Origin: JBGLNJ01 sp041300525
GTDB taxonomy: Bacteria > Chloroflexota > Anaerolineae > Fen-1058
Direction of reading: 5' to 3'
Length of the DNA stretch: 64,000 nucleotides
NCBI GenBank assembly: GCA_041300525.1
Contig: JBGLNJ010000001.1
Span: 3,348,001-3,412,000 of the forward strand
Shown: positions 14,221 to 23,100 of the stretch, in pieces
Layout of the letters: each line of letters opens with the position of its first letter
How positions within the stretch are numbered: position 1 is the stretch's first letter
Made by a program: the position numbers and the translations under genes
The notes under the pieces: generated by a model
What the model saw: only the letters and a program-made list of their open reading frames with translations
Told to the model about the DNA's origin: nothing
Database searches by the model: none

Positions 14221-16619
14221 TGTGGCTCGAACCTTCTCCCGTCATGGTCTCAGATGAACTGCGCGCGGCGCTAGGCGGGCATCCGCTCGTGGCCGAGATT
14301 TTGGCGCGGCGCGGCCTCACTACGCCGCAAGCCGCGCTGGCTTTTCTCGACCCGGAGCGCTACACGCCGTCGCCGCCGGACGCGCTGCCCGACCTGGAGA
14401 TCGCGGCGCAAAGGCTGCGCCAAGCCATCGCGCGCGGCGAACGCATCGCCGTGTGGGGCGACTTTGACGTAGACGGCCAGACCGCCACGACGCTCCTTGT
14501 CTCGGCGCTGCGCGACCTGGGCGCGGACGTAGTGTACTATATTCCAAATCGTCTCACGGAATCGCACGGCATCCGCATCGAGGGACTGGCGCGCGTGCTC
14601 GCGCAGGGCGTCAAGGTGCTCTTGACGTGCGACACCGGCATCGCCGAGCACGCAGCCATCACATTCGCCAAACAGCGTGGCGTGTCCGTCCTCGTCACCG
14701 ATCACCACGGCCTGCCCGACGAATTGCCAGAGGCCGATGCGCTGGTCAACCCAATGCGGCTGCCGCCCGGCCATCCGCTGCGCCAACTCCCCGGCGTGGG
14801 CGTGGCGTTCATGCTGGCGCAACAACTCGGCTTCCCCCTTGCCGAAGGTGCGGGGGGGACTGAGGGGGAGCGCGTCCTCCCTGTTACCACAGGGGGAACC
14901 GAGGGGGGGCGCATCCCCCCTGTTACCACGGGGGGGACTGAGGGGGGGCGTTATCTCGACCTCGTCGCCTTGGGCATCGTGGCGGACGTGGCCGAGCAGA
15001 CCGGCGACACGCGCTACCTTTTGCAGCGCGGGCTGGAAAAACTGCGCCGCCCGGAGCGCATCGGCCTGCGCGCGATTTTCGAAACGGCGCGCATGGATCC
15101 CACGCGCCTTTCCGCCGAGCACATCGGCTTTGGGCTGGGACCGCGCCTCAACGCGCTGGGGCGATTGGGCGACGCCAACCTGGCCGTCGAGCTGTTCACC
15201 ACGGGCGACTGGGGCCGCGCGCGCATTTTGGCCGCGCAACTGGAAGGGCTGAACAATCAACGGCGGCTCATCAGCGAACAGATTTACGCCGCTGCGCTCG
15301 AACAAATCGCGCGCGATCCCTCGCTCCTGGACACGAACGCGCTCGTGTTAGCCCATCCGAACTGGCATGGCGGCGTCATCGGCCCGGTGGCCGGGCGATT
15401 GGCCGAACAATACACGCGGCCCGCCGTCCTCATCGTCACGCCACCGGGTCAAGTCGCCCGTGGGTCGCTCCGCTCTGTCCCCGGCTGTGACATTGCCGCC
15501 GCGCTGCGCGACGCGCGTGTGAGCCAATGGCTCATCGGCTTTGGTGGGCATCCCGGCGCGGCTGGCATTTCGATTGCGCCGGAAAACATTCCCGCGTTTC
15601 GACGCGCACTCTCGCTCACGGTGGACAAGATGTGGGATCGCAGTGCCGCGAAGGCCGGCGCGCGCATAGACGCTTACGTGCAGTTGGACGAACTGGACAT
15701 CGGCCTGGCGCAAGAATTGGAACGGCTCGGCCCGTTCGGGCAAGGCAACCCGCCCATCCGATTGGCGTGCCGCAACGTCACCGTCGCCAGCCAGCGGACA
15801 TTCGGGCGCAACGGTGAGCACCGCGACATTACCGTGCATGCTGCGCGTGAAACCAGCGCGACGCGCAAGCTTACTTGGTGGCGCGGCGCGGATCAGGAAC
15901 CGCCCACCGGGCCGTTCGACCTGCTGTGTACACTCAAGAGCACGGATTACCTGGGGCGATCCAATCTTGAGATCGAGTGGATTGACGCGCGGCTGATCGA
16001 GACGCCCGCCCTAGAAATCGCTGCGCCGACTGCGCCTGCTATCGAGAGCATGGATTGGCGCAACTTTACCGACGTGGCTCGGCGCGTGGCGGCGCTTGTC
16101 GAGCGAGGCGATGTGCAAGTGTGGGGCGAAGGCAGCGGGGTGGAGGGTGTACCGGGGCACGGTCGTCACGCGCTGACTCTAGCCCAGACACTCGTCGTGT
16201 GGAGTGCGCCACCCGGCCCGCGTGAGCTAGATGCAGCGATGGCCCTGGTTTCGCCGCGCGTCGTCGTGTTGTGTGGCGTGACGAGCGTCGAGGATCGGAT
16301 CGAGCCGTTCTTGCGGCGGCTGGCCGGGCTGCTCAAGCACGACCTCCGTCAGCGGCAAGGGCAAGTGTATTTGCCCGCGCTGGCGGCTGCGTGCGGCCAA
16401 CGCTTGGCGACGGTGCGCAAGGGTATCGAGTGGCTGGCTGCGCGCGGGCAAATCGTCATCCAGACGTGGGATGGCGACAATCTGACGATTGGGACGGGGG
16501 ATGGCGAGAAGCAAGTCGCGCCGGATTTGGAAACCGAAGTGCGTGTGCTGCTTTCCGAGACGGCCGCGTATCGCGCGTACTTTCGCCGCGCCGAGGCGAG
16601 GCAGTTGATCGAAGCGTAA
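14220..16619 (+). CDS. recJ: Single-stranded-DNA exonuclease RecJ with C-terminal extension
   Basis: 799 residues, longer than the roughly 580 of E. coli RecJ. DHH phosphoesterase motifs: DFDVDGQTA near residue 81, CDTGIAEH, and VTDHHGLPD near 160; the DHHA1 motif FGGHPGAAG lies near 440, followed by an OB-type region (RNVTVASQRTFGRNGEH). RecJ degrades 5'-ended single strands in recombination and mismatch repair. The last 200 residues form an extra, winged-helix-like region (VYLPALAAACGQRLATVRKGI). Residues about 205-243 are three copies of a G-rich repeat (GGTEGGRIPPVTT units) lying in frame between core motifs. The start overlaps the upstream nuclease stop. Confidence 0.88.
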   Translation: MWLEPSPVMVSDELRAALGGHPLVAEILARRGLTTPQAALAFLDPERYTPSPPDALPDLEIAAQRLRQAIARGERIAVWGDFDVDGQTATTLLVSALRDLGADVVYYIPNRLTESHGIRIEGLARVLAQGVKVLLTCDTGIAEHAAITFAKQRGVSVLVTDHHGLPDELPEADALVNPMRLPPGHPLRQLPGVGVAFMLAQQLGFPLAEGAGGTEGERVLPVTTGGTEGGRIPPVTTGGTEGGRYLDLVALGIVADVAEQTGDTRYLLQRGLEKLRRPERIGLRAIFETARMDPTRLSAEHIGFGLGPRLNALGRLGDANLAVELFTTGDWGRARILAAQLEGLNNQRRLISEQIYAAALEQIARDPSLLDTNALVLAHPNWHGGVIGPVAGRLAEQYTRPAVLIVTPPGQVARGSLRSVPGCDIAAALRDARVSQWLIGFGGHPGAAGISIAPENIPAFRRALSLTVDKMWDRSAAKAGARIDAYVQLDELDIGLAQELERLGPFGQGNPPIRLACRNVTVASQRTFGRNGEHRDITVHAARETSATRKLTWWRGADQEPPTGPFDLLCTLKSTDYLGRSNLEIEWIDARLIETPALEIAAPTAPAIESMDWRNFTDVARRVAALVERGDVQVWGEGSGVEGVPGHGRHALTLAQTLVVWSAPPGPRELDAAMALVSPRVVVLCGVTSVEDRIEPFLRRLAGLLKHDLRQRQGQVYLPALAAACGQRLATVRKGIEWLAARGQIVIQTWDGDNLTIGTGDGEKQVAPDLETEVRVLLSETAAYRAYFRRAEARQLIEA
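14832..14950. repeat. Triplicated G-rich repeat, in frame inside recJ
   Basis: Three tandem units of about 40 bases of the type CCTGTTACCACGGGGGGGAC then TGAGGGGGGGCG, translated as PVTTGGTEGGR units. The single-copy relatives are at 108-152 and 22176-22229. The unit length is close to a multiple of three and the array leaves the frame intact. Confidence 0.75.
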
Positions 16620-16633
16620 TCCCAGGAGGCTCG

Positions 16634-17634
16634 ATGAAAAGGCCCCTATCGCTCAAGGCCAAGCATGTCGCAGAGCTTTTTCCCTCTGCCCTCTTCAACT
16701 TTGACGCCACGCTGTACAAGCCCGACCACTTTCCCTCTGCCGATAGCGAATGGCAGCCGGGCATCCGCTGGCAGACTGTGCTCTGGCAGAGACAGCGGTT
16801 GGGATGCAAGTTCGAAAATCAAGGGACGGTTGACCGCCCCAAGATCACACTTTCGATTTGGTCAAAAGAGAAATTGGATCGGCAGTTCGTCACGGGCCTT
16901 GTGGACGAGATCACTTATCGCTACAACCTGCAGCTCGACCTGACGGATTTCAACCGGCGATTCGAAAACGATCCGCAGATGGAGCCTATCGTTGACCGGT
17001 GGCGCGGGATGCGGCCCTTGAACTATAGCTCGCTGTATGAATACGCGTTGGGTACAACGGCCTCATCATCGCCATCGTCTTGCAGAACGCAACCATGAGG
17101 CGCACGGTCCAGATGATGCAGGCGTTGTACGAAAACTATGGCACATGGCTGACCTACGACGGCAAAAAGCTGGCCTGCTTCTGGGAACCGTCCGTCGTGG
17201 ATCGAGCCACCGAACAAGAACTGCGCGACCTCAAAGTGGGCTATCGAGCCAAGTCCATCAAGCGAGTCACTGCCGCTTTTGCTCACGGGGAGATCAACGA
17301 GCTTGAGTTGAGGAACAGGCCGAGAGAAGAACAACGCGCGGCATTGCTCGGACTTTACGGCATCGGCCCTGCTTCCGTCGGGTACCTTCTCGGCGACGTC
17401 TTCCATCACATAGACGAGATGAACCACATCTCGCCGTGGGAGCAAAAGATTTACAGCAAGTTATTTTTCGACACCTCGCCAGACGAACCCGTTCCGACGG
17501 ACATGCTCCTGGCATTTTTCGAAAAGCACTTTGGCCAATACAAAATGCTCGCCGTGCATTACGTGTGGAGCGACTTGTTCTGGCGAAGGAAACACGAGCC
17601 GGTCGAGTGGCTAGAAAAACTGATTCGGCTATAA
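16634..17634 (+). pseudogene. HhH-GPD superfamily DNA glycosylase gene with a one-base frameshift
   Basis: Two frames cover one gene. 16634-17050 gives MKRPLSLKAKHVAELFPS and onward to SLYEYAL. From 17050 the next frame continues as GYNGLIIAIVLQNATMRRTV to LEKLIRL. The switch falls in GCGTTGGGTAC at 17045-17055; one extra G (GGGG instead of GGG) would restore a single protein of about 333 residues. The second half has the helix-hairpin-helix LYGIGPASVGYLLGDVF and a downstream Asp region (HIDEMNHISPWEQKIY) expected of AlkA/EndoIII-like glycosylases that excise damaged bases. It is either a real frameshift or a homopolymer sequencing error. AGGAGG precedes the ATG. Confidence 0.65.
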
Positions 17635-17663
17635 TTGCGCCAGGAAACAACGGAGCGATCACA

Positions 17664-17774
17664 GTGTCCAGACTTGCAGATGACAGACTGGTCGAGCGGG
17701 TCGGCAACGGGGAGCAGCAAGCGCTGCATTACCTTTACGACCGCAACGCCTTGCGGCTTTGCCGTGATGATTGA
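17664..17774 (+). pseudogene. N-terminal fragment of an ECF sigma-70 factor
   Basis: GTG start with CGGAG eight bases upstream. VSRLADDRLVERVGNGEQQA, then LHYLYDRNALRLC, resembles the start of region 2.1-2.2 of ECF sigma factors (the usual pattern is LVxRVxxGDxxALxxLYDRY). The frame stops after 36 residues where minus-strand RHS sequence begins, so regions 2.3-4 are missing. Confidence 0.5.
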
Positions 17775-17776
17775 CC

Positions 17777-18043
17777 CGCGTCATAGGATGCCATTTGGGA
17801 TCGGTGGCAGTGGAGGTGGAGCGGGGGGAGCGGAGGCTGCTTGTACAGATAGGTCTGCAACGCGCTGGCCGTGCGGGTGATGATATTGCCCGCCAAGTCG
17901 TAACCAAAGGTCTGCGTGTACTGCCCGTTGCCGAAAAGACTTGTCCGGGCGTCAATCAGCCGGTCGCGCGCGTCGCCATCATACACAAAGCTGGCGTTGG
18001 CTCCGCCGCTCACGCCGGTCAGGCGGTTGCTTGCTGCGTAAGA
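17777..18043 (-). pseudogene. RHS/YD-repeat protein fragment
   Basis: On the minus strand LSYAASNRLTGVSGGANASF, then VYDGDARDRLID and FGYDLAGNIITRT, are classic YD/RHS repeat phrases (YDxxGN, NRLTGV). About 60 residues are recognisable; the rest toward 17777 is degenerate. The fragment has neither the N-terminus nor the core end of an RHS protein. It abuts the sigma-factor fragment tail to tail and a palindromic repeat at 18045. Confidence 0.6.
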
Positions 18044-18044
18044 C

Positions 18045-18120
18045 AGACCTCGCAGGTCTCAGGCCAACCGGAGGCTTCGCCGTGAGCTCAGCCGAATGGT
18101 TGGCACGACCTGCGAGGTCT
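18045..18120. repeat. Inverted repeat AGACCTCGCAGGT ... ACCTGCGAGGTCT
   Basis: Perfect 13-bp arms at 18045-18057 and 18108-18120 enclose 50 bases with further partial complementarity. It is related to the AGACCTGACAGGTTT palindrome at 44287-44319. A second small palindrome, GCAGCGG ... CCGCTGC, lies at 18138-18160. The remaining bases up to 18255 hold no gene that I can identify. Confidence 0.7.
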
Positions 18121-18255
18121 TCCACATCCCCTTACGCGCAGCGGTTTGCAAATCCGCTGCAGATTGTTCGGGCCAGCACGAACGGCTGACCCGCAGTGAT
18201 CGAAACGCGATTGAACCAGAATCGTCCCTCCCAAGAGACGGGACAGATGATCAAC

Positions 18256-18492
18256 CTATGCTGAAGCTGGCGACAAGCGAAACACCGGCGCCTGTCTGAC
18301 CGGCGTTTCGCTTTCCGGGTCGAGTGCGAAAAGTCTGTCCAATACCTGCAAATCCAGCACCGTGTAGCCGCACACCGGACAGACCAGCGCCGGCAAATCC
18401 TCCACCAACATGGGCTTGCCATTCCGCACGAACGTATGCACAATCCGGCGCTGTTCCATTTCACTCGGACATCCCTGAACGATACATTTCAT
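18256..18492 (-). CDS. YgiT-type zinc-finger antitoxin
   Basis: 78 residues from the ATG at 18492. CIVQGCPSEM near the start and LVCPVCGYTVLDLQ in the middle provide the paired cysteines of the YgiT-type zinc finger; LQVLDRLFALDPESE follows. These proteins are the antitoxin half of type II pairs, either MqsR-like or DUF4258. The start overlaps the stop of the upstream toxin gene by 4 bases (18489-18492), a typical coupled pair. No MqsA-type HTH tail is present; the protein ends soon after the finger. Confidence 0.75.
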   Translation of the reverse strand: MKCIVQGCPSEMEQRRIVHTFVRNGKPMLVEDLPALVCPVCGYTVLDLQVLDRLFALDPESETPVRQAPVFRLSPASA

Positions 18493-18815
18493 CGCTTGTA
18501 GCCTCCTCTCAAGATTGGCGTGATCCACCTCGGTGGACGCGGCTCGTACACCGTCACAATCGTGACCGGCAACTCTGAATACGATGCGACAATATGCAGA
18601 TCGCGCCCGGTTAGGGTCCGGCCATAAATCAAGCAGGCTGGCCCCAGCCACCAATCCGGATAGTCCTCCAGCAATTGCGCGTCGAGCATCACGGCCTCTA
18701 TTTCGGGCCGGGTGATGTTTTCGGCCACCGCTTCCCCAGCCGCGTGCAGCGACAGCATGATGCGACGTTCTTGCACGGCTCGCTTGAACAGATTCAGGAT
18801 GGCTGCCGGATCCAC
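18489..18815 (-). CDS. DUF4258 domain-containing putative toxin
   Basis: 108 residues, RelE-like fold predicted for DUF4258. The conserved blocks are MLSLHAAGEAVAENITRPEI (His and Ala-Glu positions of the family), EDYPDWWLGPACLIYGRTL and LHIVASYSELPVTIVTVYEP. It precedes and overlaps the YgiT-type antitoxin, matching known DUF4258-YgiT pairs, with the toxin gene first. The likely role is an mRNA-targeting or similarly growth-regulating toxin; activity is inferred only. The region 18816-18954 upstream has no recognisable gene. Confidence 0.7.
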   Translation of the reverse strand: MDPAAILNLFKRAVQERRIMLSLHAAGEAVAENITRPEIEAVMLDAQLLEDYPDWWLGPACLIYGRTLTGRDLHIVASYSELPVTIVTVYEPRPPRWITPILRGGYKR

Positions 18816-18954
18816 GTCCCCTCCGTCTGCGGTTGATGGCCACTACTTTTGCTGTGGGTCTGTGTTCCGTGAGCGTATTATGCTTCCGTATCGCCAGAGT
18901 GTCAACTGCGGTTTGTCACGACGGTCAGCCGGTTTTCCGTGCTACACATGCCCA

Positions 18955-19485
18955 GTGATCTTGACGCCCAAGCTGGGCAAGAAGCAAGTTATCCTGCTCT
19001 TTGAAGGCGTGCTTTCGAACAAGCGCAGCCAGCCGCTCATCACCGAATGGTTTGGCTTGCTCTATGCAGGCCGAAGCAAGTGGGAGTTACTCGACCTGGA
19101 CGCCGTGCTCAAGCGCGCCGGCTTTGCGGCGGGATTGCCAAATGTGGCGGTTGACTCGGATCGCACCGCTGAAATTGCCAGGGTGCTGCCTGGCGCGGTG
19201 GCGATGGCGCGAGAATACATGGACGGACTGAGACTGGAACGCGGGCAGGCGCTCGGCAACCGGCTGCGCGATGACCAACGCAAGCTCAAGCGGTGGTGCG
19301 ATGCTGCGCTGAATCGCTTTGCCGAACTGGAAATGGGCGCGCGGGGCGCGCAGGCGGCGCGAGTGGCGCACGAGCGAAACGAAGCCAAGGCCCTCTATGA
19401 GCAGCGCCAGACCTGGTTGAACGATACGCTCACATCTGTGCCCGCGCCTTATCTGCGGCTGGCAGTCGTGTTCAGCGGATCGTAA
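18955..19485 (+). pseudogene. drmD: C-terminal fragment of a SNF2-family helicase, probably DrmD of DISARM
   Basis: 176 residues. ILLFEGVLSNKRSQPLITEW, then a charged helical stretch (RLRDDQRKLKRWCDAALNRF), and the terminal QTWLNDTLTSVPAPYLRLAV match the tail I associate with the DISARM DrmD helicase. The SNF2 ATPase motifs are missing; the gene is cut upstream of about 18950. GTG 18955 is the first plausible in-frame codon, not a convincing start. Two genes downstream is a DrmMI-like methylase, which supports the call. A RapA-like SNF2 protein is the alternative. Confidence 0.6.
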
Positions 19486-19486
19486 A

Positions 19487-20062
19487 ATGATAGACCCACA
19501 AGCTCGCAAGCTGGCAATCTTGCTCGCCAAGTCCGAAATCGCTCTCAAGCCCGTGTATCTGGACACGGAGACGACTGGCCTGGAAACGGCTGATCAGATC
19601 GTCGAGATTTGCATCCTCGATCACGATGGCAGCGTTTTGGTAGATTCGCTTGTCAAGCCCAAAGGCAAGATTCCGCTTGTGGCAAGCCGGATTCATGGCA
19701 TCACTGACGAGATGGTGGTGGATGCGCCCGCGTGGCCCGATCTGTGGCCGCAGGTCGAAGTGGCGCTGGCTGGACGGCACGTGGCGATCTATAACGCCGA
19801 GTTCGACCTCGGGATGCTGAAACAGTCACACCGCCACTATCGCTTGCGCTGGGTGTTTCCGGGCGAGGCATCGTTGTGCGTGATGAAGCTGTACGCCCAG
19901 TTCTATGGCGAGTGGAATTATTATCACGGCTCGTACCGCTGGCAAAAGCTTGAAGAGGCCGCGCGGCAGTGCAAAATAGCGATCAAGGGCGCGCACCGCG
20001 CTAGAGCCGATGCGCTGATGGCGCGCAGCGTTTTGCATTACATGGCGGAAAGAAAACGGTAA
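19487..20062 (+). CDS. DEDDh 3'-5' exonuclease (DnaQ-like)
   Basis: 191 residues. Exo I VYLDTETTGLE near residue 25, the RIHGIT motif, Exo II IYNAEFDLGML near 105, and Exo III HRARADALMARS near 172 give the D-E-D-D-H set. There is no polymerase or helicase domain, so it is a free-standing nuclease. The ATG is one base after the stop of the DrmD-like fragment, and the DrmMI-like gene starts 51 bases later, so it sits inside a DISARM-type cluster. It may be an accessory nuclease of that system or an unrelated insertion. Confidence 0.8.
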   Translation: MIDPQARKLAILLAKSEIALKPVYLDTETTGLETADQIVEICILDHDGSVLVDSLVKPKGKIPLVASRIHGITDEMVVDAPAWPDLWPQVEVALAGRHVAIYNAEFDLGMLKQSHRHYRLRWVFPGEASLCVMKLYAQFYGEWNYYHGSYRWQKLEEAARQCKIAIKGAHRARADALMARSVLHYMAERKR

Positions 20063-20113
20063 TCCAATCCTCTGCAAACGACCCAGAAAGATTCGTGTCA
20101 TTCGTGGAAGAAA

Positions 20114-23100
20114 ATGTCCATTGACCTGACCGGCATCCAAAACGTTGGCGAATTCTACAGCCACCATTACCTCGACGCGCTGCTGGAGAACGACCTCAAG
20201 GGTTTGTTCGCCCGCTGGCGCGAGGACGACGAAGCCACGCCTGACCGTCGCCTGAATCGTTGCGCGACGGACTTTTTTGCAGCCAAGAGCCGCGCACTGC
20301 GCGAGCCGCGCCCCGCCGACCGCTACGCCGCCTCGCACGGCCTCCACGTCCAACTGGCCGAGGCGCTGGGTTATGCTTATTCGTTCGAACTACGCTATTT
20401 GCAGGGCATCACCGCTGTGCCCGTGTTGAGCGCGGTCAAGCGCGACGGGCGCGACTATATCTGGCTGGTCGAGACAGTGTTCACCGGCCCCGACGAATCG
20501 CCGCTCGACCAGGATGTGTTGCGAGGACAGTACCCCAAGACCGAAGACGAGTTCGCCGCGCCCGAGCTGCCGTGGGAGTCGCTCGTCGGAGAAATCTTTC
20601 GTCGTGACGAGCCGCCGCGCTGGCTCATCCTCCTGGCCGGACGCTTTATCTACCTGATTGACCGCACCAAGTGGGGCCAGGGGCAATACCTGCTGTTCGA
20701 CCTGGACGAAATCTTTGGCCGTCGGCAAACGCAGACGCTGCGCGCAACTGCCGCGTTGTTGGCACGCGAAGCATTGTGCCCCGACGAAGGCGTGCCACTG
20801 CACGACACGCTCGACGAGAACAGTCACAAGCACGCCTATGGCGTCTCGTCCGATCTAAAGTACGGCGTGCGCCGCGCCGTCGAGTTGTTGGCGAGCGAAT
20901 ACGTCTGGTATCAGCGCAATGTGGGCAAGCAGGCGCTCTTTCAGGATGACGCGCTGGCTCGCAAGCTGACGAACGAAGCGCTGACCTACCTGTATCGCCT
21001 GCTTTTCCTGTTCTATGCCGAGGCGCGCGGCGGCGAGTTGGACGTCGTGCCGATGAAGAGCGACGCCTATCGCACCGGCTACAGCCTGGAAGCGCTGCGC
21101 GATCTGGAGCAGGCGCCGCTCACCACGCCCCAGGCGCAGAACGGTTATTTTCTCAACGAGAGCCTCGACCAGTTGTTTCGACTGGTGAACGATGGCTTTA
21201 TGCCCAGCCAGATGACGCTGCTCAACGAGCAGGCCGAGCAGCAGACGTTCCATGATTACGGCTTTAGCCTGCCCGGCCTGCACAACCCGCTCTTTAGCCG
21301 TGAAAGCACGCCGCTGCTATCGTCGGTCAAATTCCGCAACTGCGTCCTGCAAGAAGTGATTCAATTGCTTTCGCTTTCGCGCGAGACCCGGGCGCGCAAA
21401 TCCGCGCGCGGCGCGCGCAGCACGCGTGGCCGGATCAGCTATGCCCAGTTGGGCATCAACCAGTTGGGCGCGGTGTACGAGGGCCTGCTGAGTTACACCG
21501 GCTTTTTCGCTCAAGAGACGCTGGTCGAAGTCAAGCCTGCTGATGCGAAGGAAGCCGAGAAGACCGCGCAGACCTATTTCGTGCCGGAAAGCGAGATCGC
21601 GCGCTACGAGCCGGACGAGTTGGTGTACGTCGAAGGGCCGGACGGCGCTCGCGTGCGCAAGACCTATCCGCGCGGCAGCTTTATCTTTCGATTGGCCGGC
21701 CGCGACCGCGAAAAGCTGGCCTCGTACTATACCCCGGAAGTGCTGACGCGCTGCGTCGTCAAGTACAGCCTCAAAGAATTGCTGCGCGATAAATCCGCCG
21801 ACGAGATCCTGCGTCTGCAAGTCTGCGAGATGGCGCTGGGATCGGGCGCATTCGTCAACGAAGCGCTCAATCAACTGGCCGACGCTTACCTGGAGCGCAA
21901 GCAAAAGGAATTGGGCCGGCGCATCCCGCCCGACGACTATCGCGAAGAACGGCAAAAGGTCAAGGCATATCTCGCGCTCAACAACGTCCATGGCGTGGAC
22001 TTGAACCCCACCGCCATCGAGTTGGCGCGCGTATCCATCTGGCTCAACATCATTTACCGGGGCGCAACCACTCCGTGGCTCGGCGCGAGGTTCGCCGTAG
22101 GCAACAGCCTGATCGGCGCGCGCCGACAGGTCTATTCCGCCGAAGACGTCAAGAGCGGTGAATATCGGAACCAGGCTCCCTCCCCTGTCGCGCTCTTGGC
22201 GACGGGGGAGGGCCGGGGTGGGGGCCGCATCTTCCACTGGCTTTTACCCGATTCCGGCATGGCGGCGTTTGACACCGATAAAGTCATCAAAGAACTCGCG
22301 CCCGACCAGGTGAAAGCGATCAAGGACTGGCGCAAAAAGTTCACGGCCAAGATCACTGCGCCAGAACTGGCGAACCTGCAAGCGCTGTCTGACCGCGCCG
22401 ACGAGTTGTGGGCGCAGGTCGTCCGCGATCGCCAGGCGCTCATCGAGCACACGCGCGAGTCCGTTCCCGTCTGGGGACAGGCGAGCGCACAGTCCAATCG
22501 CGCGCCGCTCACCATTGCAGATAAAGAAGCTGACCTGGCGCGCTTCAATCGCCCCAACGGCCCGTTCCGCCGATTACGGCTGGCGATGGATTACTGGTGC
22601 GCGCTATGGTTCTGGCCCATCCCGCAGGCCGGGCAACTCCCCACGCGCCAACAATTCCTCGACGACATGGCCGCGATTTTTGCGGGCGACAGCGGTTTTG
22701 AAAAGCCGCCGGAGCAGTTGACGCTGGACGCGGCGCTTGTGCCCGCTGCGCCCAGGCAGGCGCGCCTGGCCGATGTGCCCACACCGAGCGTGGACGACCT
22801 GTGCGAGCGCAACCCGCGCCTGCGTCTGGCCGCCGAGTTGGCCGAGCGATTGCACTTTCATCACTGGGAGTTGGCCTTTGCCGAGGTGTTTGCCGAGCGC
22901 GGCGGGTTTGATTTGCTGTTAGGGAATCCGCCGTGGGTATCGGTTGCATTCGATGAAGGAGGAGTTCTATCTGATTACGATCCAAGAATTGCTTTGCGGA
23001 AACTATCTGCCACGCAGTCTTCGAAACTTCGGTCTGAAATGCTTGAATCTCTGCAGGTTCTCCATAGTTATCTTGACGAGTTCACTGAACAAACCGGCGC

